Below, in pieces: positions 13,652 to 22,178 of a DNA stretch of 29,237 nucleotides (the first letter of the stretch is position 1; every line of letters starts with the position of its first letter). A program made the translations under genes and the position numbers. The notes beneath the pieces were generated by a model, which was given only the letters and a program-made list of their open reading frames with translations, was not told where the DNA came from and did no database searches. The DNA is taken from NCBI GenBank assembly GCA_902489295.1, contig CABTZM010000003.1, positions 1 to 29,237 of the forward strand, given 5' to 3'. Origin of the DNA: an uncultured Collinsella sp. GTDB lineage: Bacteria > Actinomycetota > Coriobacteriia > Coriobacteriales > Coriobacteriaceae.

Positions 13652-15412
13652 GTGGCCGACCAGGACGTCAAGATGCTCATCGAGCGCATTATGGCCGAGG
13701 CCCGGACCCATCAGTCCGCCCGCTTCTCAAACAAAATCTATGCTGACGAGCCGATTCTCAAGACCGGTCGTCAGATGCAGAACTTCCTCCCCGACCAGTA
13801 CCGCAAGATGCGCGAGATATCGCGTTGGCAGGATGATCCCAAGGGCGGTGCGGGGCGTTGGCTATCGGAGGCGGAGCTTTTTTACCGCCAGGGCCTGCTG
13901 ATGGCCGACTTCGAGGACGATTGCCCCTACAACGGCACCTTCAAGTCGTACTTTCCCACCTACAACGCCATGAGCGATCGACAACTGCGCGGCTACTTTA
14001 CCTGGCGCGCCCAGGTGCGCCGCGGCAATATCGAGGAAACGTCTACATCCTTTGCCTTCTTATATCTCTATGAGCTGATCTGCGGCATTGGCGTCGATGA
14101 TCCGCTCGATGGCTTTGACAAGATCAAGGCCTTTTGGGATGCCTATCGCGCCTTTGAGCCCGGCATCGACCGGTTTGCACGCGTGTGGCTGCAGGATTAC
14201 GCCGTATTCCACGGGCTCGACCCCAAGTTGCTTCGCGACTCTAAAACCGTCATGTTCGATAACGCCCTTATCGAGCTGCGACGCGCGGCTCGAGACCTTG
14301 CGCCCGCACCGACGCCGTCGGCCCAATCCCCCAAGCGTCGCAAGACCTCCGAGCCCACGCTCCCCCTTCCGCCCGACGAGGCGCGTGAGGAGCGGCTCAT
14401 GGCCGCCATCAACGCACTCTCCACGTACAACCTCAATAACTCGCGGCTCGACCGCAGCCATCATCGCGACCTACGCCACGTGGCATGCGCCGTATACGTC
14501 CGCATGGCGCGCTACTATGACACGCACCGAAAGACCGGCATCGTAGCGAGCTTGTTTGGGGAGGAGACGGCCATGCCCTACACCATGTTTGCCTCGGCCG
14601 TCTTCTTTGCGCCCGAGCGCCACGAGGACTGCGAATACCGCTTGGACCCCATCCATATCTACCGTTGCCAAAACGGCTTTTGGGAGTGTATGCGCATCCA
14701 CGGCAGCAGACAAAAGAGTAGTAAGCTCGGTGAGATAATGCGCGCCTGCGACCAGCGCCTGCGCTTGGCGTTGGACCCCAGCCATCCCCTGAAGGAAGAA
14801 AAGGTTCCCAAGTATTTGGCCAAGATCATCGATGACGAGATCGTGGCATGGCTTTCGTGGAACGCCACACACCAGCCCGTCAAGATCGATATCGACCTGA
14901 GCCAGCTGGGGCATATCCGAAGTGCCGCCGCACAGACGCGCGAGGCGCTTTTAATCGACGAGGAACGTGAGGACGGCACGCTTACGGAAGCCGTGGAAGC
15001 AGACTCTGGGCAACTGGAAGCCGAACCTGAGGCCAACATGGTTGCCGAACCAGTCGCGACGACCATGCAACAGGACGAGGCTGACGAACCGACCATCTCC
15101 ACCGAGCAGTTTGGCGTCGTAGCCCCGCTCCTCGCACCAGTGCCCGCGCCCGCGACGACCATGCCCGCCGACACCGCGTCTGCACTCGCCCCCGCCGCAG
15201 AAGATTATCTTCGTGCGCTGCTCGAGCAGAACGCGGCGCAGGCAGCATCGGCTGTGGCGCGGTCGGACCAAAGCGAAGATATGCTCGTCGACAGCATCAA
15301 TGAGGCCCTCTTTGACCTGGTGGGCGACACCGTTATTGAATTTGGCGCGGCAGGGCCGCAGATTATCAAGGACTACGTAGCAGACGTGAGAGGATACCTA
15401 GACCATGAGTGA
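13652..15412 (+). CDS. TerB-N/TerB-C domain protein of a DNA-processing operon
   Basis: A 586-residue soluble protein. Residues ~60-220 match the TerB-N pattern, with MSDRQLRGYFTWRAQVRRGN (107-126) and the helix SFAFLYLYELICGIG. After a basic/proline linker (~225-245) comes a helical middle, then an acidic Ala/Pro-rich linker (~425-525). The C-terminal SINEALFDLVGDTVIEF with following IIKDYVADV is the end of a TerB-C domain. Comparative genomics (Anantharaman, Iyer and Aravind, 2012, on Ter systems) linked TerB-N/TerB-C proteins with ATPases and helicases in predicted DNA-processing complexes. The GTG start has AGGAG six bases upstream. It overlaps the ATPase gene by 8 bases, so the two are coupled. 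No von Willebrand or TerD domain is present. Likely a scaffold; the biochemical role is unknown. Confidence 0.88.
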   Translation: MADQDVKMLIERIMAEARTHQSARFSNKIYADEPILKTGRQMQNFLPDQYRKMREISRWQDDPKGGAGRWLSEAELFYRQGLLMADFEDDCPYNGTFKSYFPTYNAMSDRQLRGYFTWRAQVRRGNIEETSTSFAFLYLYELICGIGVDDPLDGFDKIKAFWDAYRAFEPGIDRFARVWLQDYAVFHGLDPKLLRDSKTVMFDNALIELRRAARDLAPAPTPSAQSPKRRKTSEPTLPLPPDEAREERLMAAINALSTYNLNNSRLDRSHHRDLRHVACAVYVRMARYYDTHRKTGIVASLFGEETAMPYTMFASAVFFAPERHEDCEYRLDPIHIYRCQNGFWECMRIHGSRQKSSKLGEIMRACDQRLRLALDPSHPLKEEKVPKYLAKIIDDEIVAWLSWNATHQPVKIDIDLSQLGHIRSAAAQTREALLIDEEREDGTLTEAVEADSGQLEAEPEANMVAEPVATTMQQDEADEPTISTEQFGVVAPLLAPVPAPATTMPADTASALAPAAEDYLRALLEQNAAQAASAVARSDQSEDMLVDSINEALFDLVGDTVIEFGAAGPQIIKDYVADVRGYLDHE

Positions 15413-16709
15413 TACCGCATCCGCAGCACCTCGCGTGCCCAAACGCGTCGCCGCCGTCATTCTCAACTCGCTCAAGGGCGGTGTCGTCCCGCGCATCGGC
15501 CTTCCCTACATTACCGTGGGCCGCGAGGTCGAGATTCGCGCCCTGCTCACTGACCTCAGCCTCATCGCCGATGGCGGCGCAAGCTTCCGCTTCCTGGTCG
15601 GTCGCTACGGCGCCGGCAAGAGCTTTTTGCTCCAAACCATCCGCACGCACGCCATGGGCGAGGGCTTTGTGGTCGCCGATGCCGACCTTTCGCCTGAGCG
15701 CCGGCTGCAGGGTGGCCAGGGCCAGGGCCTGGCCACCTATCGCGAGCTCATCCGCAACATATCAACCAAAACGCGCCCCGAGGGCGGTGCACTCAACCTT
15801 ATCCTGGATCGTTGGGTCGCCTCGTGCGCCGATGCCGACGAGTCGGCCATCAATGCCCAACTCGCTCCGCTCGAGGAGATGGTCCACGGCTTCGACTTCA
15901 CCCGCATGCTCCGTCGCTATCGCACGGCCGTCGCAGAGGGCGACGAGGAGGCCATGAGCCGCGTAACCAAATGGATCCGCGGCGAGTACCGCACCAAGAG
16001 CGAAGCGCGCGCCGAGTTGGGCTCCTCGACCATCATCAGCGACGACGACTGGTACGACTACATCAAGCTCATCGCACGCTTTTTGGTCTGCAGCGGCTAT
16101 AAGGGCATGCTGGTGCTCATCGACGAGCTCGTGAATCTGTACAAGATTCCCAACGCCATCACGCGCCAGTACAACTACGAGAAGATCCTAACGATGTACA
16201 ACGACACGCTGCAAGGCAAGGCGCAGTACCTGGGCATGATTATGGGCGGCACGCCGACCTCCATCGAAGACCGTCGACGCGGCGTGTTCTCCTACGAAGC
16301 CCTGCGCAGCCGTCTCGCCCAGGGTCGCTTTGCGCGCGAGGACCTCAAGGACATGCTCGCGCCCATCATCCGCCTGCAGCCGCTCACCTATGAGGAGTTG
16401 TTGGTCTTGATCGAAAAGCTCATGCAGATCCATGCCGGCTACTTTGGCTGGACGCCCACGCTAACCGAGAACGACCTGGTGGACTTCCTCAAGATCGAGT
16501 TTGGCCGCGTGGGAGCCGACACACACCTGACGCCCCGTGAGGTCATCCGCGACTTTATCGAGCTGCTCGATATCCTGTGCCAAAACCCCGACGCCAACGT
16601 GGCCGAGTTGCTGCAAAGCGTCGGCGGCGACGCGTTGGCCCCGGCAGCCGCAACAGACGGTACCGGCACCGCAGACGGCGACCGCAACTTCGCCGAATTC
16701 ACCATCTAA
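15405..16709 (+). CDS. BrxD-like (DUF2791) P-loop ATPase
   Basis: A 434-residue AAA/STAND-like ATPase of the DUF2791 family, annotated as BREX system ATP-binding protein BrxD when found in BREX loci. Visible features are the N-terminal LNSLKGGVVPRIGLPYITVGRE recognition region (cut here into its parts: LNSLKGG, PRIGLPY, VGRE), a Walker A GRYGAGKS (66-73), Walker B LVLIDE (236-241), the sensor-like stretch YLGMIMGGTPTSIED, and an arginine-rich RRGVFSYEALRSRLAQ. Both nucleotide-binding motifs are intact. It overlaps the TerB gene and precedes the helicase by 116 bases. No methyltransferase PglX, phosphatase PglZ or other BREX gene is in the window, so this is a stand-alone TerB/BrxD/helicase module rather than BREX. 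ATP-driven loading or remodelling of the helicase on DNA is inference. Confidence 0.9.
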   Translation: MSDTASAAPRVPKRVAAVILNSLKGGVVPRIGLPYITVGREVEIRALLTDLSLIADGGASFRFLVGRYGAGKSFLLQTIRTHAMGEGFVVADADLSPERRLQGGQGQGLATYRELIRNISTKTRPEGGALNLILDRWVASCADADESAINAQLAPLEEMVHGFDFTRMLRRYRTAVAEGDEEAMSRVTKWIRGEYRTKSEARAELGSSTIISDDDWYDYIKLIARFLVCSGYKGMLVLIDELVNLYKIPNAITRQYNYEKILTMYNDTLQGKAQYLGMIMGGTPTSIEDRRRGVFSYEALRSRLAQGRFAREDLKDMLAPIIRLQPLTYEELLVLIEKLMQIHAGYFGWTPTLTENDLVDFLKIEFGRVGADTHLTPREVIRDFIELLDILCQNPDANVAELLQSVGGDALAPAAATDGTGTADGDRNFAEFTI

Positions 16710-16713
16710 CCTG

Positions 16714-16738
16714 CCAAAAAGGGACAGATTTATTTTGG
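16714..16738 (+). repeat. REP-like GGGACAGATTTATT motif with CCAAAA/TTTTGG ends
   Basis: CCAAAA (16714-16719) and TTTTGG (16733-16738) flank a core GGGACAGATTTA. A core like this (GGGACAGATTTATT) is, from memory, a widely seen motif near REP-associated IS200-like transposases in many bacteria. The patch is AT-rich and lies between the ATPase and helicase genes. No transposase is nearby. Confidence 0.35.
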
Positions 16739-16813
16739 TAGGTTTTATCTGAGAAAACGCCGATGTTACAAGATATCGCGCCGTTGCCCGCTACGTTGAT
16801 CAACCCGTTGTTG

Positions 16814-16828
16814 AGAGGAGGCCCCGTG
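16814..16828 (+). promoter_or_regulatory. Ribosome binding site that fixes a GTG start for the helicase
   Basis: AGAGGAGG (16814-16821) is followed after four bases by GTG (16826-16828). This is the strongest site in the region and favours a start 21 codons inside the longer open frame that begins with ATG at 16763, which has no site before it. Confidence 0.8.
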
Positions 16829-19270
16829 AACGCTTTTGACCGATATGCTCCGTTTATCCAGGACTTCATCTACTCCCACGACTGGGAGAGTCTGCGCTCT
16901 ATTCAGGTTGCGGCGGCAGATGCAATCTTTAACACGCAAGACAATGTGCTCCTGACGGCATCCACGGCATCCGGCAAAACCGAGGCGGCTTTCTTTCCCA
17001 TCCTGACCGAGTTTTGGGAAAACCCGCCCGCGAGCGTGGGCGCCCTCTACATTGGTCCCCTCAAGGCACTCATCAACGACCAGTTTGTCCGTCTCAACGA
17101 CCTCTGCGTAGAAGCCGATATCCCCGTCTGGCACTGGCACGGCGATGTCTCGCAATCGCACAAGGCCAAGCTCATCAAAAAGCCAAGCGGCATTTTGCAG
17201 ATTACGCCCGAGTCGCTCGAGGCGCTTCTGATCCACAAGCACATGGCAATCCCGCGCATGTTTTGCGACCTGCGCTATGTCGTCATCGACGAGGTCCACT
17301 CGCTCATGCGCGGCGACCGCGGCGGGCAGACGCTCTGCCTTATCGAGCGCCTTTCGCGCATGGCGGGCGTGCAGCCCCGGCGCATCGGCCTTTCGGCCAC
17401 CATCGGGGACCCCGAGCGCACGGGCGCTTTTCTCTCACAGGGAACGGGGCGCGACTGCGTCATTCCCCGCTTTGAGGAGCCGCGCCGCGTGTGGCGTATC
17501 TCCATGGAGCACTTCTACAACTCGGGCCCGCAGGCGCAGCAGCGAGGATTTGTGAGCACGGGCCCGCAGGAAGCCGAGGTACTTGCATGCGAGCGCATTG
17601 AGGCGGCAGCACCCGCAGCACTGCCCGTCAGCACCCAAGATATGCGTCATAGCGGACAACTTACACAGGAAGAACGCCGCCAACGTCGCGAGCAGGCACG
17701 GGGCAAGGCTGTCCCCAAAGACCGTCGCACTTCCTCGGCCCCCGAGGGCGAAGTCGACATCCCACAGGCGACCGAACAGGCACTGCTCAACCCCACCGAT
17801 ACCGCACCCGACAACGCCGATCCCGGCATGGGCTATATCTTTGAACATACCCGCGGCCGCAAGTGCCTGGTCTTTGCCAACTCGCGCGAAGAGGCGGAGG
17901 CCGTGTGCTCCATGCTGCGCAGCTACCGTGAGAACCGGCACGAACCCGACCGCTTCCTGATCCATCATGGCAACCTCTCGGCATCGCTACGCGAGACCGC
18001 CGAGGAGCTCATGCGCGACGAGGAGCAGGCGCAGACCACTGTCACCACCTCCACGCTGGAGCTCGGCATTGATATCGGTCGACTGGAGCGCGCGTTCCAG
18101 ATTGACGCGCCGTTTACCGTCAGTTCTTTTTTGCAGCGCATGGGGCGCACGGGACGCCGCGATCTTCCGCCCGAGATGTGGTTTGTCATGCGCGAGGAGG
18201 AGCCCGAACCGCGCGCGATGATGCCCGAGACGATTCCCTGGAAGCTCCTGCAGGGCATCGCGCTCGTACAGCTCTATTGTGAGGAAAAGTGGGTCGAACC
18301 GCCCGAGCTCGATCGACTCCCCTACAGTTTGCTCTATCACCAAACCATGTCGACGCTCGCCAGCACCGGCGAGCTCACACCGGCCGAGCTTGCCCAGCGC
18401 GTGCTCACGCTCAGCTATTTCCACCGCGTCTCCGCCGATGATTACCGCGTGTTGCTGCGCCATCTCATCAAGATTGACCACATCCAGGTCACCGAGGGCG
18501 GCGGGCTCATCGTGGGCCTCGCGGGCGAGCGCATCATCAATAACTTTAAGTTCTATGCCGTGTTCCAGGAGAACGAGGAGTTTACCGTTCGTAGCGAATC
18601 GGCCGAGTTAGGCACAATCGTCAATCCGCCACCACCTGGCGAGCGCATCGCCATCGCAGGGCACTGCTGGATTGTCGAAGAAGTGGACTGGAAGCGTCAC
18701 ACCGTCTTTGCCACGCAGGTCAAGGGCCGCGTGCCGGCCTACTTTGGCGACTGCCCTGGCGACATTAACACGCATGTGCTCGAGCGCATGCGCCAGGCGC
18801 TCAACGAACATGCGGTATATCCGTATCTCATGGGCAACGCACGGGCACGCCTTGCACAGGCTCGTCATACCGCCGAGATTTCGGGCGCGGGGACTAAACC
18901 GCTCATCAACCTGGGCGGTGACACCTGGGTACTCTTCCCCTGGCTGGGCAGTTATGCCTTCTTGGCGCTCGAACGCATGCTCAAGATTAAATGCGCCGCG
19001 GAGTTGGGCCTTCGCGGGCTCGACCCGTCGCGCCCGTACTTTATGCAGTTTAAGATGAAGGCAGACGAGGAGACGTTCTTTGAGGTGCTCGCCGCCGAGG
19101 CCGAGAAGGACTTCGACCCTATCGAGCTCGTCTATCCCGGCGAGGTACCTTACTTCGATCGTTACGACGAGTGCGTTCCCGAGGAACTCGTGCGCAAAGG
19201 CTTTGCCGAAGGCGTCCTCGACATCGAAGGCATGAAGCAACGCGTCCTCGGCTGGCGCGACCACGCCTAA
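16826..19270 (+). CDS. Lhr-like DEAD/DEVH-box helicase of the TerB/BrxD operon
   Basis: An 814-residue superfamily 2 helicase. Motifs by residue: ASGKT (48-52, motif I), IGPLKALIND (motif Ia), DEVHS (155-159, motif II), SAT (190-192, motif III), then in RecA domain 2 VFANSREEAE, TSTLELGIDIG and QRMGRTGRR (437-445, motif VI). The C-terminal half holds a helical/WH region (LLYHQTMSTLASTGELT) and a strand-rich part, as in Lhr-type helicases; BREX-associated BrxHI is of the same kind. Between the RecA domains is a ~90-residue charged, proline-rich insert (~244-334, with TQEERRQRREQARGK). The third gene after the TerB protein and the BrxD-like ATPase, it is likely the motor that works on DNA. The GTG start is set by AGAGGAGG. 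Downstream there is only a short spacer before a convergent gene. Confidence 0.9.
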   Translation: MNAFDRYAPFIQDFIYSHDWESLRSIQVAAADAIFNTQDNVLLTASTASGKTEAAFFPILTEFWENPPASVGALYIGPLKALINDQFVRLNDLCVEADIPVWHWHGDVSQSHKAKLIKKPSGILQITPESLEALLIHKHMAIPRMFCDLRYVVIDEVHSLMRGDRGGQTLCLIERLSRMAGVQPRRIGLSATIGDPERTGAFLSQGTGRDCVIPRFEEPRRVWRISMEHFYNSGPQAQQRGFVSTGPQEAEVLACERIEAAAPAALPVSTQDMRHSGQLTQEERRQRREQARGKAVPKDRRTSSAPEGEVDIPQATEQALLNPTDTAPDNADPGMGYIFEHTRGRKCLVFANSREEAEAVCSMLRSYRENRHEPDRFLIHHGNLSASLRETAEELMRDEEQAQTTVTTSTLELGIDIGRLERAFQIDAPFTVSSFLQRMGRTGRRDLPPEMWFVMREEEPEPRAMMPETIPWKLLQGIALVQLYCEEKWVEPPELDRLPYSLLYHQTMSTLASTGELTPAELAQRVLTLSYFHRVSADDYRVLLRHLIKIDHIQVTEGGGLIVGLAGERIINNFKFYAVFQENEEFTVRSESAELGTIVNPPPPGERIAIAGHCWIVEEVDWKRHTVFATQVKGRVPAYFGDCPGDINTHVLERMRQALNEHAVYPYLMGNARARLAQARHTAEISGAGTKPLINLGGDTWVLFPWLGSYAFLALERMLKIKCAAELGLRGLDPSRPYFMQFKMKADEETFFEVLAAEAEKDFDPIELVYPGEVPYFDRYDECVPEELVRKGFAEGVLDIEGMKQRVLGWRDHA

Positions 19271-19301
19271 GACCAGTCTTTTTGGGACGGCGCAAAATGA
19301 G

Positions 19302-20177
19302 CTAGTCGTGGAGCGGGGTGCCAAGGAAGTCGGCGTCGAAGGGCACGGCCTCGGCAAAGGTGTAGTCACCGTCACTGGCGATGAGCAGGTAGTTCTCCTC
19401 GCCGCCGAACTCCGTGTCACCGCAAGGCACCACCCAAGCGTGATCGAACACCTCGAGCGCCGTGGCAGCACAATCGCGCAGGAACGTCACATCGCTCCCC
19501 TCGTTTGCGCTCACAATATTGGCAACGTAGATGCCGCCAGCATTCAAGCTGCCTCGCACCAAACGCAGCGCCTCAACGGTTGCCAGCTCGCGCACGGGCT
19601 CGGCACCGCCAAAGCAGTCGCTCACAACGACGTCATAGCGACGATGCCCCACGCTCGTCACACCCAGATACGAATGCGCCTCGGCGGTAATCACCCGTAG
19701 GCGATCGCCAACTGTACGCTCCAGCTCGTCCAAGTAGAACCAACGACGCGCCAGACGCGTAATCTCGGCATCGTACTCAATGACGTCCATGCGCAGGCCC
19801 TCGTGTGACATCAGCCCAAACTTGGGATAGGCAAACCCGCCCCCGCCCAGCATGAGTACACGGCCGACACCATGCCCGCAGGCATCGCGCATCGCGTCCT
19901 CGGCCTCGAACACATCGTCAAACGCACGATAGTACGCAAAGACCGGCTCCGCCCAACGATCGCCAACATAGCTCGCGCTTTGGTAGACGCCGCCTTGCAC
20001 CAGCACACGGACCTCGTCGCCATTCTCGTCATGCACGCGCTTCACACGCGCCAGCCCATTGCGGGTTCGCGCAACCTGCAGACAGGCAGCACGAACAGCG
20101 ACAGCGGCCGCACCCAGCGCCGCGGCTCCCAGAGCAACGCCGGCAACGACTCCGGCGGAAACACTCGGCTTGTTCAT
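19302..20177 (-). CDS. Membrane-anchored spermidine-synthase-like (SpeE fold) protein
   Basis: A 291-residue protein with an N-terminal Ala/Gly-rich membrane helix (about 8-30) and a Rossmann-fold domain of the spermidine synthase type. The nucleotide-substrate motifs are VLMLGGGGFAYPKFG (from 107), DVIEYDAEIT (131-140), ITAEAHSYL, and VVVSDCFGG (183-191). In true SpeE the acidic residue of the gatekeeping loop is in a D-Y/F-DxxDP context; here it is SDCFGGAEP, so polyamine synthase activity is doubtful and another transferase role is possible. Its ATG follows the Elp3 stop without a gap, with AGGAG inside the elp3 end, so it is the second gene of that operon. The pairing with Elp3 could be coincidental. 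Confidence 0.85.
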   Translation of the reverse strand: MNKPSVSAGVVAGVALGAAALGAAAVAVRAACLQVARTRNGLARVKRVHDENGDEVRVLVQGGVYQSASYVGDRWAEPVFAYYRAFDDVFEAEDAMRDACGHGVGRVLMLGGGGFAYPKFGLMSHEGLRMDVIEYDAEITRLARRWFYLDELERTVGDRLRVITAEAHSYLGVTSVGHRRYDVVVSDCFGGAEPVRELATVEALRLVRGSLNAGGIYVANIVSANEGSDVTFLRDCAATALEVFDHAWVVPCGDTEFGGEENYLLIASDGDYTFAEAVPFDADFLGTPLHD

Positions 20178-22082
20178 CTAGAGCTCCTTTTGCAGATAGA
20201 GGCCATGGTCGTAAAAACCAAGGTGGCGATAGTACTCACGCGTGCCAATCGCGCTAATCACATTGATGCGCGTATAGCCCGCATCCCGAGCAATCTGGCA
20301 CGCACGCTCCACGAGCGAACGTCCCAGACCGTGATGCTGAGCCGCCTGGCCCTGATCACCCACGCGCGCCGCCATACCATACACGTGTACCTCGCGAATC
20401 ATCGCCTCGTCCGGCAACGTCGGCAGCTCGTCCGCATGCGTGGCAACAAACGCGCGATTGGGCAGCGACAGGCGCAAAAAGCCGGCGATCTTGCCCTCGG
20501 GCGTCACCCACTGCAAAAAGCGTTCGCCAGTCACCGGCGTCTCGTACGCAACCTCATCAAGAGACAACTCATCCAAATCGGCGCCCGCGGTACTGATCTC
20601 GCGATAGCGGATCTCACGCACCTTCGCACCCTCGCCGCGGGCCGCCAAGCGATTCTCGACGAGCTGACGCAGGTTGGGCTTCTTATTGCCCACCATAATG
20701 TCATCGGAGCTAAAGTCGCGAATCATACGGCTGATACGGCAGAACGACGGCGTCACCACAATGTCGTCGGCCAGCACGTCGAGCAGCTCATCCTCGGTAT
20801 AGGGGCGCCACTCGCCACGCTCGTAGCAACCCACCAGACGCGAGCCCTCGATGAGCGCGCACGGGTAAACCTTGACCTCGTCGGGCATAAAGGCGCCCTC
20901 GGTCATAAAGCGCTTGTAGTCGCGCTTGTCCCCCTCGGGCGAAGCGCCCAGCAAGTTGAGCATAAAATGCGCGTGGATCTTAAAGCCAAACAGTCTTGCA
21001 AGCGAAAACGCTCGCTCAATCTGAGCCACCGTAATGCGGCGCTCGTTAATGTCGAGCAGATGCTGGTCAAGGCTCTGAATACCCATCTGGATCTTGGTGC
21101 AGCCCAGGCGGCGAATGAGTGTAAGCGCCTGCGGCGTCACGGCATCGGGGCGAGTCTCGATAACGAGCCCCACCACGCGATGCTTCGCCGTCTCGTTAAT
21201 GCGCTGCTGACGTTCGAGCTCTTCCATCGTGGCTGTCTGCCACTCGGCGACCTCGCCCCACGGCGTACCGGGACCGTACAGGCGACGCACTGCACGGTTG
21301 TAGCCGCCCACGGCAGCATCCACACGCTCCTGCTCGTCAGCAACACCAGCTGCAAGCTCACGCTCGTCGGTCGCAATGCCCGCCGCCCGATAGCGCTCGC
21401 GACGCTCCGCCACCACCGGCGGCAGGGCATCGGCGGGAGCGTCATCGAGCAGGCGCCCTGCCTCGGCACGGCTGATGCCCGGACGCGCCAACATGGGGTT
21501 GGCCGCCACGCCGGCCACGGCATCGTCATTGAGCGCGCGGAAGAGCTCCGACATAAACCACATCTGATACCCTTGCGGATAGTCGCTCCAGGTACCGCCA
21601 AGCACAATGAGCTCGATCTTATCGGTCGCATGACCCATCTGCGAAAGCGCGGTCAAACGGGCGCTCACCTGCAGATATGGATCGAAGCAGTTTTGCTCTG
21701 CACGGGCACACGCCGGCTCGGCATGTAAATAGCTTTTGGGCATGCGCAGGTCGTTGGGGCAAAACAGGCAATCGCCCGAGCACGGCCACGGCTTGGTGAT
21801 GACGGTAATGGTTGCCACGCCCGAAGCCGTGCGACGAGGCTTCATACGCAGCACCTGCAGCAGTTGACGTTCCAGCTCGGCATCGACATTCCACCCAGCC
21901 CAACGAGCCGGCTCCTCACGTTTAACCCGCTGGTAGAACGGCAGCAGACGGCGCTTGGCCAAATCGCGTTTGTCGGCACCCTCGCGGCGCGCCTCGGCAT
22001 GTATCAGTTTGACGAGCGCTTTGTCATCCACGGTCTCGCCGCGACGCAGAGCCTCGAGTATGTTCAAGATAATCTGTTCCAT
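20178..22082 (-). CDS. elp3: Elp3-family radical SAM / GNAT tRNA uridine-34 modification enzyme
   Basis: A 634-residue protein joining a radical SAM domain to a GNAT acetyltransferase domain, the Elp3 layout. Elp3 uses acetyl-CoA and SAM chemistry to place carboxymethyl-type groups on U34 of tRNA. The iron-sulfur cysteines are C101, C105 and C108 (PCSGDCLFCPNDLRMPKS), and SPL motifs follow: ELIVLGGTWSDYP, VVGLVIETRPDAV, KIQMGIQSLDQHLLD, HAHFMLNLLGASPEGD. The C-terminal GNAT region has HHGLGRSLVERAC and the ending YYRHLGFYDHGLYL. A charged insert (~200-275) separates parts of the radical SAM barrel. It is a single-gene Elp3 without Elongator partners, as in other bacteria that carry it. The start has a GGGGG site; a terminator hairpin lies just upstream, so it has its own promoter. 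Confidence 0.93.
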   Translation of the reverse strand: MEQIILNILEALRRGETVDDKALVKLIHAEARREGADKRDLAKRRLLPFYQRVKREEPARWAGWNVDAELERQLLQVLRMKPRRTASGVATITVITKPWPCSGDCLFCPNDLRMPKSYLHAEPACARAEQNCFDPYLQVSARLTALSQMGHATDKIELIVLGGTWSDYPQGYQMWFMSELFRALNDDAVAGVAANPMLARPGISRAEAGRLLDDAPADALPPVVAERRERYRAAGIATDERELAAGVADEQERVDAAVGGYNRAVRRLYGPGTPWGEVAEWQTATMEELERQQRINETAKHRVVGLVIETRPDAVTPQALTLIRRLGCTKIQMGIQSLDQHLLDINERRITVAQIERAFSLARLFGFKIHAHFMLNLLGASPEGDKRDYKRFMTEGAFMPDEVKVYPCALIEGSRLVGCYERGEWRPYTEDELLDVLADDIVVTPSFCRISRMIRDFSSDDIMVGNKKPNLRQLVENRLAARGEGAKVREIRYREISTAGADLDELSLDEVAYETPVTGERFLQWVTPEGKIAGFLRLSLPNRAFVATHADELPTLPDEAMIREVHVYGMAARVGDQGQAAQHHGLGRSLVERACQIARDAGYTRINVISAIGTREYYRHLGFYDHGLYLQKEL

Positions 22083-22100
22083 GCCCCCATTGTAAAGGCA

Positions 22101-22134
22101 AAGGCGCCGGAGCCGATCTCGGCTTCGGCGCCTT
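22101..22134 (-). terminator. Terminator of the XRE-DUF4097 operon
   Basis: AAGGCGCCGGAGCC (22101-22114) pairs with GGCTTCGGCGCCTT (22121-22134) over 14 positions, with one G-T wobble and a 6-base loop. On the minus strand it comes 45 bases after the DUF4097 stop and is followed by TTTGCCTTTA. It lies between that gene and elp3. Confidence 0.8.
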
Positions 22135-22178
22135 CATCAAACAGCGCGTCTATATCTTCGCCTAGGCTTTCGTCTGCC

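Noticed and set aside
16763..16825. ATG start 21 codons upstream of the chosen helicase start
   Set aside because: No ribosome binding site precedes it, while AGAGGAGG is ideally placed before the GTG at 16826.
13652..19270. A full BREX system
   Set aside because: Only BrxD-like and BrxHI-like members are here; PglX, PglZ, BrxA/B/C/L are absent and a TerB protein leads the operon.
19872..21728. 618-codon plus-strand open frame opposite elp3
   Set aside because: The elp3 strand has all radical SAM and GNAT motifs; the other reading is His/Arg/Leu-rich and unstructured.
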